A DNA stretch of 26,814 nucleotides from Gamarada debralockiae (lineage: Eukaryota > Ascomycota > Leotiomycetes > Helotiales > Hyphodiscaceae). A model generated the notes under the pieces. That model saw only the letters and a program-made list of their open reading frames with translations, had not been told where the DNA came from and made no database searches. The DNA is taken from the NCBI GenBank assembly GCA_002803225.1, contig NXFV01001889.1, forward strand, positions 1-26,814, in the 5' to 3' direction. The stretch's first letter is position 1. Every line of letters begins with the position of its first letter. The position numbers were made by a program, and so were the translations under genes. This document shows, piece by piece, positions 18,901 to 26,814 of this stretch.

Positions 18901-20243
18901 ACCATAGAATTGATGTTCGATGGCTTTCTTGGTCACGTTGCAGCCATAGCATCTGGCAATATCCATTGGGGTCTTAGCATATTTCTCAAGCCGAGAGAAT
19001 GGTTTGCAAATCGCATGACAAAAGGAAAACGCGAGGTGCTCGAAGAATACAGGAAGCCGCCACTCTGACCCTTTCTAGCCTTGCTGCCACCTTCGGTAAG
19101 CTCTGGCGGATCCTGTCCGTTGGCCACGGCGTTCTTGATAAGCTCTACTTCGGGTCTGATATGGCGGTGCATCAGATTCTCGATGGCTTTCTTGTTAATG
19201 CCGCAGCCATAGAACTTGACGATGTCCATTGAAGATTTTAGCAAACGTTCTAACCCGAAGAATTATTCTGAAATTTGAGTGACGAAAAAAAAAAAAAAGG
19301 CTGTGTTGGAATGAAAGCTGCAGATCTGGCCCCTGCCATTCGAATCGCAACCCAAAACAACTTCCTCAGCATCACGGCCTGATCGAACTGCCTCAGCAAG
19401 AAGCTCAGCATCGTGCTTGAAGAATCTCGCGCAGCGTGTTTGAAGGCGTGGTTTGGTAAGGTCGCTGCCGTAGTGCTTGACAATATCCATAGAAGCTATC
19501 AGCACATGCTCGACGTTCATGGATTTCTCAACAGGCTTGTGGAATAAAAGGAAAGTGTGCTGTGATGGAAAATAGTTCTCTCTGACCGTGACCACTCTTG
19601 TTGGCTCTGGGGGCAACTTGACCATCAGGACCTCCAATTGGCAACGTGATGGGATCGATGCCTTTCGCCAAAGCATCATTGATGAGCTTGGCATCAGACT
19701 TGATTCTTCGAAATCTGTTCTCGATGGCACTCATCGTGCAGTCTCCACCAAAAGACGCACTGATGGCTTTTCGGGCGTCAGTGATATGCCGAGGTTCAAA
19801 GGAAAGAAAATGTTAAAGTGTGTTTGACAAAATGAATTCCAGTCGTTGATCCTTATTACCTTGGGCCTTGGCCTTGCCACCTCGTGCGGCACCCTCGGCG
19901 AGCTCGACCGTCATAGGATCATCTCCACGGGCGAAAGCTTCCCGAAGCAACTGAGCATTTTCGTTCATTGTCTTCATTACGTTCCAAATGGCGAAATACT
20001 TGGTTCCGCCACCGAACATCTTAGCGACGTCTGGGAGAGTAGAGTCATCAGGAACCACACAAGGGAACAGAAATAAAGTGCAGCAAACAGTAAAACAAGA
20101 AGTAAAACAATGGTGCGATGACGGGGGTTGAATCAAGAAAATTTGTTTGGCTTACCATCATATTTCAGCTTCAACTCCGGGTGCGCAGCAATGATGGCGG
20201 AAAGAAGGCGGACGGAGGATTCGTAGCTCTTCCAGTTAGGCAT
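15921..20243 (-). CDS. Myb/SANT-like nuclear protein gene with 14 tandem alternative second exons
   Basis: Exon 1 (20243-20156) encodes MPNWKSYESS... through 'AAHPELKLKYD', the first helix of a small fungal Myb/SANT-like fold, and ends at phase 1. It is followed by fourteen tandem exons (R1-R14, 20030 to 16669), each encoding a version of helices 2-3 with core pattern 'D-I-x-x-x-FGxDxTxxAI...RF..IK.DAK'. Next come a 24-nt micro-exon (16505-16482), a tail exon (16412-16088; basic 'TPRKRAKATPKKAKAE', then acidic 'AEDDDEDDL') and a last exon (16020-15921) ending in Asp/Glu/Tyr. Terminal intron phases are 1, 1 and 2. Exon 1 plus any single phase-1 module plus the tail makes a complete small protein (209 aa with R14, 235 aa with R1). 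Including all modules would give about 890 aa only if R5, which is out of frame, is skipped or repaired. A nuclear DNA- or chromatin-binding role is inferred from fold and tail. Which modules are spliced together cannot be read from DNA. Confidence 0.75.
16482..16505 (-). other. candidate 24-nt phase 1-1 micro-exon
   Basis: Flanked by TTGCAG on one side and GTAAAG on the other, it would add eight codons (GQFQQGAS-like) between a module and the tail. An internal donor (GTGCGT) would make it 15 nt, also in phase. Skipping it keeps frame too, so its use is optional on sequence grounds. Confidence 0.5.
16562..16576. repeat. 15-nt box in the intron after R14, shared with intron 1
   Basis: GATGACGGGGTTTGA here matches GATGACGGGGGTTGA at 20117-20131 at 14 of 15 positions, same strand. 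One lies in the first intron and the other in the intron that follows the last module, so the pair brackets the whole exon array. Confidence 0.6.
16669..20030 (-). repeat. array of 14 tandemly duplicated, diverged phase 1-1 exons (R1-R14)
   Basis: In transcript order: R1 20030-19860, R2 19766-19587, R3 19495-19331, R4 19249-19070, R5 18972-18801 (off frame), R6 18701-18543, R7 18460-18311, R8 18224-18054, R9 17975-17820, R10 17741-17604, R11 17492-17340, R12 17252-17109, R13 16991-16878 and R14 16761-16669. Apart from R5 every length is a multiple of three (93-180 nt) and every exon begins with the last two bases of a codon and ends with the first base of the next. Signatures: R2 'SFGGDCTMSAIENRFRRIK', R7 'CFGSDATAGGIRFQFATRIK', R9 'YFGSDATPNAIQ', R12 'YFGRDSTPGGIGFQFRTIK', R14 'GTTATALEHRFRPIRK'. 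R1-R12 carry a further 'A..GxDP..L..G' extension that R13 and R14 lack. Introns between modules are 78-123 nt, longer than in neighbouring genes. R4/R5, R9/R10 and R13/R14 are the most alike neighbours. Exact 3' ends of R10, R12 and R13 are uncertain because several in-phase donors exist. Confidence 0.8.
18801..18972 (-). pseudogene. module R5, probably a dead exon
   Basis: The coding part (MDIARCYGCNVTKKAIEH...) is intact and very like R4, but the only AG acceptors upstream (CTAAG ending at 18973, TTGAG ending at 18985) enter in phase 0, not phase 1. The exon would be 172 or 184 nt, shifting the tail out of frame. In R4 the matching AG is also lost and an alternative upstream TTAG at 19250 rescues the phase; R5 has no such rescue. 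Confidence 0.55.
20117..20131. repeat. 15-nt box in intron 1, shared with the intron after R14
   Basis: Partner of 16562-16576; it sits between the exon 1 donor (20155) and the R1 acceptor (20031). It could be a relic of ancestral intron duplication or a shared splicing element. Confidence 0.6.
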
Positions 20244-22305
20244 GTTGGCGGTATTGGTGGTTACTTTCTGTGGAGGGAGTAAGAGGTCAGCGAGCGGAAG
20301 GTTTTGATGTGTTATTTTATGGGATGGAGATGGAGTTGTGCATGGGTGAGAAAGTGTGATGAAGAAGTTGGGGAGTGGAATGACGCAGGAGGGCGGTTGT
20401 ACTTGAGTGAATGTGTAACAAAGGGATGAAAGATTCCCGAAAGTGAGTATGAGATTTCTGCTGGTGATTGGAGTGAAGGAGATAGAATGAGAAGGAGTTG
20501 TGAATGCTAGAACTTTTGAAGATATCGTGGAAGAAAGAAGCAGCTGGTTTCGAAAAGATGATTGTGTTTCAAAGGAGTTGTTCGAAAAGTTGCTTTGGGG
20601 CTGAAAGAAAGAAGGTTGGGGATGTATGCAAGTACTTTAGTGGCTGTGTGTCAGGCGGAGCGAAGATCGCAAAGTGAGATGTCAGACTCGAGAATCTCGG
20701 AGGTCTTTGAAATGATGGTGCAGGAAGGGGAAAGAAGCGGTAAGTATGAAGCAGCTTGTTTGATATGTGTAGATACTGGAGATCGAAAGACTTACTCGGT
20801 GGTGAGACTTTATTTCTTGTTAGTATGCTGAAGTTCAACTTCAATGATGAGCGAGTCGAGCTGTGAGGGGATGCGTCAGCATGAGATCAAATAGTATATT
20901 GAAGATGTAAAAAAGGAACGTATTGATGAATACCGTTGATTATTCTTGATGTTGCTAATCAAAGAGATTGTTATTGTGATTGAGCAAGGTTTGGGGTTGT
21001 TGTGTCGAAGAATGTTGGTGGCTGGAGGGTGTTGTGGGAGAGGAAGCGGAGGCGAAGAGTCGAGGGCAGGAGCTTAAGTACTTTTTCAGAGGTGAAAAGA
21101 CGAGGCGCGATAAGCGAACTTCGAGTTTGGTTGGGGAAAGATGGCAATTTCAAAGGGTTGGCTTGCGAGTGAACGAGTTTATGTTCGTTGACGTGCGTGA
21201 AAGGGGAGGCGTAAAGAGATATCCGCCCGAGGTGGTTGCGAACTACATCTTGACATCAACCAGCCAAATCTTGGTCAAAATAGCTGGTTTGACATTGTGA
21301 TCTTGTATTTCGCTTCCGATTTACCAATTGGAACATAAATCAGGTCCAGATATTGTATTTTCATTGTTTTATCGTAGTTGATAATTCTGTTCATATATCC
21401 TCCTCGTTCACGCAAGCTCACGCGGCCGCACTCTTTGCTAAGCGAGCCAAAATTGCTGGCCACGATCGTCGGCTTGGAATGCGCAGCTTTTCCCTCTCCA
21501 GTATTCCTTAACCTATCGATTCTGTCGGTCTCATATCATGCACTACTTTATTTTGTTTGCTTCCTCTCAATTTCGAATCTTGATTGCTTGAACAGCCACC
21601 ACCTTGCATGCTCCAATCGCGGGAATCGAGTCTCAATCCAAGATCGAGATTAAGCTGTGTTCCTGCAGGATTCGGCCCGTGGCCTTATCAGTCGACGACG
21701 AGCTGGGAGCCATCCGGGATGCCGATCTTTGAAGCGCTGGCTATGGTACCACTTTGGCCAGGCATCGGTGGCCCGCTGTAGATGCTAGGCCCCCAAATAC
21801 TAGATTACGCGACCCAACCATCATTGGTTGTTGCAGGTTTCGTCAGCGATTCATCCCCTCGATGTTCTCACGTCCGAAATAACCTTAAGTAGAAGCAGTA
21901 TCGCAATCTTAGTTCCGTGAGAGCAACTATCTTCTAAGCTCTACTCGCCACAATCGGTCCTGGAATCACTGAGACAGTCAACTCAAGCTCTGACTCGCGA
22001 CTGATGTGTGAATTCTGGCCTGTTACCATCGAAGGAGGTCGAGGAGAGCCATAAGTCATCTGAATTAGGTGAATCTTTGAGAACCGGTCCAGTCCTCCAA
22101 CTTTAATTGCAAAAGAGAACGACCACTGATGAAAGACTCAGCATACGCTTCATGAAAGGGCAATATCACGTGACTTTACTCGTCCTACTTCACAGACATC
22201 CTCAGTCCCTTCTAGATCCTGCCCTCCCAATCCAAAGTCAACTATGGTGGCTTCGGAAATATCCGTTTCTCCTTGGAAGCACGCTATGAAAGCCTCGCTA
22301 AAGAA
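20244..22305. other. intergenic: promoter side of the tandem-exon gene, no supported gene
   Basis: About 2 kb upstream of the tandem-exon gene start. The strand complementary to the gene is purine-rich (so CT-rich in gene orientation) from about 20280 to 20480, as in a 5' leader/promoter. Open frames at 20562-20831, 20980-21300 and 21378-21653 have no recognisable domain or splice pattern. I see no RNA gene. Confidence 0.5.
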
Positions 22306-24390
22306 ATGGTAACGCCGAGTGAGGGATCCTCGAATTCGACCAAGGGACGTTGTGGCTGGGAGGATTGAGCCACCCTCGCTGAATTCCGGGACAGAATCCT
22401 CTCTTTGCGAGATATGTCAAATGGTCATGGAAGCTTATACGCTTGCTGATGGCCACTACGGAGATATGTTGTCAACGACAGAGCCGATCGAAAGTCGGGC
22501 AGCTCACGGGTGCCACCTCTGCCGTCTGTTCATTTCGCAAAAATCAAATGATGTACTATGGTTGAGAGAGAAAGTAAACCCTCCCCCCGCGAAGATTTGG
22601 GAAACGCTACACGAACTATAATGTACAAGAAAGATTTTGAGAAAGCTTTCGGTTGCCCAACCTCGAAATTCAATACATAATCGGAGCGATGCTTATGCCG
22701 CAGGGGTTGAGACTTGTGAAGGATGATAATTTGAACGAAGGTATTTATCACTTTCTGTGATACCGTTTGATAGTCTGGTTTACTACTTATAGACTACGTT
22801 ACCCCCTGGAGAAAAACTCGGGAGACGTCCCGACGACAGAGTCGACAGACTCTGATGCAACGATGGCTCTCGCGAACCGATGGCTCCATGATTGTTCTAC
22901 CCACGACAAGTGCCAAAAGTCCGAGCTAGGTGCGGTAAGATTCACTCCCACCCGATTGATTGACATGGGTGTGGAGCCAACGCCGCAACCCCGTGTATCC
23001 ACCGGCGAAGATATTCCGTTGGGCACAAAATACATGACCCTAAGTCATTGTTGGGGAAATAGGGTACCTATTCGTCTTCTACAAGACAATCCACGGGACC
23101 ATGAAACTTGGAATACCCTTCACGACTCTTCCATAACATTCCAAGATGCTATTTTGGTTACTCGACGGCTCGGTGCTCGTTACCTATGGATCGACTCCCT
23201 CTGTATCGTTCAAGACTATCCCAACGATCGGCGGATAGAGTCGTCGCGGATGGGCGAAGTGTATTCCAATAGCTACTGCAACATTTCTGCTGTAGCTTTG
23301 TCTGACAGCTCCGATGGACTTTTTGATCGGGATCTTCGTGCACTTCAGCGAGTTCAGGTAAGGCTGAGTCCAGCACCAGGGATGCCTACGTGCGTCTATC
23401 GCGTATACGACAAGGATCTATTTACTCAAGAAGTAAGCAAAGCACCGTTAAACCGACGAGCTTGGGTACTCCAAGAAAGACTTCTTTCCCGCCGCAATAT
23501 ACACTTTTGGCCCTAATCAACTCTTCTGGGAAGGTGCTCAAAAAGCCGCCTGTGAGGCCTACCAGCACATCCTACCACATCTGATGATAGATGCAGACAC
23601 GAAGGCTAGGTTTGCTGCAACGCTCAAAGGTCCTCGATGACAGAAATCTGGGACTCACAGCAAGCAGGCTTTGCGGGAGTGGGAAGAGGAACGGGGTCGC
23701 GTTATGGTCGACTGCACCGAGAGTCTCGTCACGTACCAGACGGACCGCTTGGTCGCGATTTCGGGTCTTGCCTCTATATTTCAAACCTCGTACCACTCGC
23801 TTATACAGCTCCTGGGTCTACCAGAAACCCCAAATATTTAGCTGGGCTCTGGGCCAATGATCTCCCGAGTCAACTTCTTTGGAGAGCCGAGAATATTCGA
23901 AGACCCGTACAGACACACCATAGAACGTCCTCGTACATTGCTTCAAGCTGGTCCTAGGCTCGGTCGATAGCGAGAATAAGTATGTTTATACTGCTGACTG
24001 GATTACGTTGGCAACAGATTTGATCTCTATCGGAAGTTGCTTACGAAACTTGCCAACGAGACAGATGCCTTTGGACAGAGCTACGGCGGCTATTAGGAGA
24101 CAAGCGAACTCGACGAGTACGCTGATGATGAGCTCCCTGAGGTGGCCTTGGAAGGATTGCTTTTGAAGTCCACGGCAGCCCAATTGGTACCGCCGCCGAC
24201 GAAGAATTTACAGTTCCGTCTGAGTTCCGCCTTGTTGGCAAGTGGAGTTTGGGAAATCTGGAATCTATTGCACAGGTCCTGCGAGGAATTGAGTTTATGG
24301 ATAGCAAACTCTGGGCCAGAAACTTGGTGGCAGATGAGGGAGGAACAAGGCATACAACATCACCATCGTTTGATCAAGAATAATTATTGA
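22306..24390 (+). pseudogene. HET-domain (heterokaryon incompatibility) gene, decayed
   Basis: An N-terminal Cys-rich segment ('SLCEICQMV', 'HGCHLCRLF') at 22400-22540 is followed by a damaged stretch and then an intact HET core at 22850-23515: 'YMTLSHCWGN', 'RLGARYLWIDSLCIVQDYPND', 'SRMGEVYSNSYCNISAVAL' and 'NRRAWVLQERLLSRR'. The frame then breaks at a run of four T (23505-23508). The family sequence continues in another frame, meets a TGA at 23638-23640, recovers ('DRLVAISGLASIF'), breaks again before a TAG at 23839-23841 and goes on in a third frame ('YLAGLWANDLPSQLLWRAEN'). A C-terminal 'ALEGLLLKST' block near 24150 is also HET-like. No ATG in frame with the first segment was found, and the part at 22620-22790 needs a shift as well. 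HET proteins normally trigger incompatibility or cell death on non-self recognition; this copy appears unable to make a full product. Confidence 0.8.
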
Positions 24391-24497
24391 ATTTACTCAT
24401 GGTGTGAGCAAAAGCATTCGATGTCCCAGCTCGCCATGTCGACACTTCTCGAAATCTAAAACCTAGCCTTACTGTCTCGGCGGTGCCAGTCACTCAT

Positions 24498-26389
24498 TTA
24501 TCTCCAATGATTCTGAGCGACTGCCTGCAAAGCACCCAGAATAATTGTAGCATACGCAATCCCTGTGCCGGCAATTGCAAACCCATCCTGGATTCCTCCA
24601 CGGTTCTTGATACACCAGACAATCGCGAAGATCATACACGCGGTTGCGAACACTGCTTCAATTACAAACACCTTTCTCCAACAAATGCGCTCTTGAATAT
24701 AGAGCCCATATCCTTCGCGCGCGTCCGAACTCTTGCCCAGGTGGAGTGGCTCTCCTACCTTCTTGGGAATTCGTGGGCGGTGGTGAGGGTGTTTAGGCGC
24801 GTGAGACGGGTGCTCGATGAAATGCCGCAAGGCAGTCCTCAACACTGGTGGGTTGGTGTCGGCGGTATACGAATAGTCTTCTGATGCGTGTGGTGGAAGC
24901 TCGCCAAAGTCTTTACGTTCAATGCTCACGTTTGTTTCCCAGTACAAGTGGAACTATCCCAGTTAACGAAGATCCCTCGAGACAAGCAGGAAAGGTCTCA
25001 CCTTGACAAACTCGATGGAAAGTATCTCTCTCAACGTCACCCACCTCCAGAACCCCTTCAATCGTCCATAATACTTAGCATGCAGGACATGATAGGAGAA
25101 GTAATCGCAAAGTTTTCCCGAAACATCAGCGTGATAAAGTCTCGTCTCAATGCCATTGTCTCGGCATAATAGGATAAACTGTTTGTTAGTTCCTCGAGCA
25201 GAACAACTTCCAGCCGATGCTTGTTCTTTGATCTCAACCCCTTCAACCCCAGCTTTGTTTCTACACTTCGAACTCCGCTGACAAGACCCGCTCGAAGAAC
25301 TAGTACTAGATATGTCTGATGCACTGGATTCAGCCCAGGATTCCGAACCGGCTTGGCGTTCGATGTCGATTGAATGACCAGTGTCAACAGACTTCGCAAG
25401 TTTCTGCGCAGCACCAGGCTTATACTCGATGACCTGCTCTTGGAATGTTGCTCCACAGGACTGGACCAAACCAGGCGTTAGCCATTCCTGTCTATGAATC
25501 TGTTTTACGGGGAGGCATCCAAATAAATGTTACTTACGCATTTCCAAGATATTTCCACTGTATGTTTCCGCGGGACATCATCTGCGTATGATCTTTCTTC
25601 CGCCACCTGCTCAACCTCAACGAGCGGTTCGACAGAGCAACTTTCCGAAGAAAATTCCACCATATCATTGTGATGCGAATCTGAAAGGATTTTGGGTGCT
25701 GACCTCACTCTTCCATATTCTTCATGAACGATTCGACCAATAGATGGCTCAGAATTGTACCCGAATTCAGTGTTCGTCTTGGCAACTTGGAGCCGAAGGG
25801 ACTCTGAAGACATGTTCCAAAGCTTTGACTCTGGTGTGGTTACATTATCGGTAGTCAAGCTTTCCTCTCTGCGAATATCTGGCCTCATTTTGGTCTCTCC
25901 GACCAGCGTTTCTGCCAATGATCCCGCCAATCGACCCTCAGACATTTCTGAGAGCTGGAATTGCTCATGTCCGGCCTTGTCATGATTCACAGCGGCTGTC
26001 TGACCCCTCTGATTGAGAGTAGTTTTCCGAGAAGCCTGCATACTCGGAGCAGAGCCAAGATTCCGAGACTGCTCGTATTTCTTGACATTGAGATCGCAGA
26101 TCTCTCTCTCAAGACCTTCGATTATCTCCTCGGATGCCGCAATCGAAGCTTTGCGCCCGTGTCTATCCTCCTTCTTCCACCACCTGATACGCTCCTTCTC
26201 TTTATGGATACGGCCCCACTTTGTCTCGATTTTGGGACAAAGCTTGCATCCAGCTTCCATTTGGTATGTCACCATTACCAGTCTCATGCCGCATGTCTGG
26301 CCGGTCAGATACTCTCTGGTACAGTGCTGCCGAAAGTGACCCCATTTGAAACAGCCGCACGCCATTTTGTAGTGGTCGTAGAAACACAT
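24498..26389 (-). CDS. Cys-rich/coiled-coil protein with C-terminal two-helix membrane module of HET-associated type
   Basis: Three exons, all phase 0: 26389-25538, 25460-25002 and 24953-24498; introns of 77 and 48 nt (GTAAGT and GTGAGA donors); 588 aa. Residues 1-55 hold a Cys/His cluster (C2, H6, C11, C13, H18, H22, C23, C33, C48, C51) that could bind zinc. Residues about 55-105 are charged and helical, probably coiled coil. A long Ser/Glu-rich low-complexity region follows to about 370. The last 200 residues carry 'ETRLYHADVSG', 'WVTLREILSIEFVKFHLY', 'LRHFIEHP' and two hydrophobic helices at about 531-552 and 560-582 around 'GGIQDGFAIAG'. That C-terminal part resembles an uncharacterised fungal family often next to HET genes, and a HET pseudogene ends 108 bp away, tail to tail. 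The function is unknown; a membrane role tied to non-self recognition is speculation. The ATG chosen opens the Cys motif; extra 5' exons are possible. Confidence 0.75.
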
Positions 26390-26814
26390 CTTGATCTTTC
26401 AGGTTCGGATCACACCCCAAGACACGGTACAATTGATGAAGATGACTTACAATGACAATTGTTGAATTCGATATTTAGGAAAGAAAGATGGAGGGAAGGC
26501 TCTCGGTCGCAAGTTTGACTTCTTTCCATGCATTTTAATGCATCTAATCCGATCCAATTGCCACAATGCCGGGACGCCTCGTTCTGCAGGCAGACTAGCG
26601 AGGCTTCGACCACTTTCACCTGTCGAAAGGTTTGCAAGCGCCTCTCATTTCCTTAAAGAGGGGGCTGCCATAACGGACAACATTGGACTTGGTAGAGAAC
26701 TGTTGGGTTTTTCTAAGGTTCCGGTTCCAAATGCATATATTAACTTGACTGGCTTTCTACTCTACAGGTTCTACGACCCCTATATATACCCTATTTCCTT
26801 CACTACTAGAAGCT
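26390..26814. other. upstream region of the membrane-protein gene, to window edge
   Basis: Should contain the promoter and 5' leader of the minus-strand gene. A GTAAGT on the minus strand near 26452 could be a donor of a 5' UTR intron. The short reverse frame at 26410-26637 has no family features. Nothing else seen. Confidence 0.45.

Noticed and set aside
16669..20030. CRISPR-like or simple tandem DNA repeat
   Set aside because: Units are 180-280 bp apart, diverged, and conserved at protein level with splice sites; this is an exon array in a eukaryote.
15921..20243. The tandem modules as a row of separate small genes
   Set aside because: Only one exon 1-type sequence with an ATG and only one tail with a stop were found; every other module begins at an AG acceptor in phase 1.
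20980..21300. 106-codon forward open frame
   Set aside because: No family features, and no support beyond an open frame in a long intergenic stretch.
25961..26455. 164-codon forward frame opposite the membrane-protein gene
   Set aside because: Shadow of the real minus-strand exon, which has family features and fitting splice phases.

Overview
The window comes from a filamentous ascomycete (Pezizomycotina). The evidence is short introns (48-78 nt in the ordinary genes) with GTAAGT/GTGAGT-type donors, CTAAC/CTGAC-like branch sites and AG acceptors, a repeat carrying the C-to-T damage typical of repeat-induced point mutation (RIP), a HET-domain gene, and fungal families such as KRE2/KTR mannosyltransferases. 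I could not fix the genus; Leotiomycetes is only a guess from the style of the families.

Layout. 1-950: RIP-degraded C-terminal part of a pogo/Fot1-like transposase. 1245-2406 (-): frameshifted aquaporin pseudogene. 2990-4376 (-): four-exon beta-lactamase-fold (class C/esterase-like) gene. 5153-6497 (-): GT15 Golgi alpha-mannosyltransferase, divergent from 6722-9545 (+), a gamma-tubulin complex (GCP5-like) gene. 10145-12111 (+): ARO8-type aminotransferase. 12715-14793 (+): methylenetetrahydrofolate reductase of the Met12 type. 15921-20243 (-): the unusual locus described below. 22306-24390 (+): decayed HET-domain gene. 24498-26389 (-): intact gene for a Cys-rich/coiled-coil protein ending in a two-helix membrane module often found beside HET genes. 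The housekeeping core (5-15 kb) is thus flanked by accessory, decaying material on both sides.

Main discovery candidate: the gene at 15921-20243 has one first exon (helix 1 of a Myb/SANT-like fold), then fourteen tandemly duplicated, diverged versions of the second exon (helices 2-3), then one basic/acidic tail. All fourteen exons start and end at phase 1 by my reading, except R5, whose available acceptors put it out of frame. Any single module can therefore join exon 1 to the tail in frame. Most donors in the array are weak and non-consensus (GTCAGA-like, some GC), and the introns share a T-rich/CACAGCAC element. This is the architecture expected of mutually exclusive (Dscam-like) exon choice, here encoding the recognition half of a small nuclear DNA-binding-type protein. 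Sequence alone cannot show which exons are used; splice-junction reads would decide it.

All exon boundaries were derived by hand from splice consensus, phase and family expectation; no alignment or search was run.
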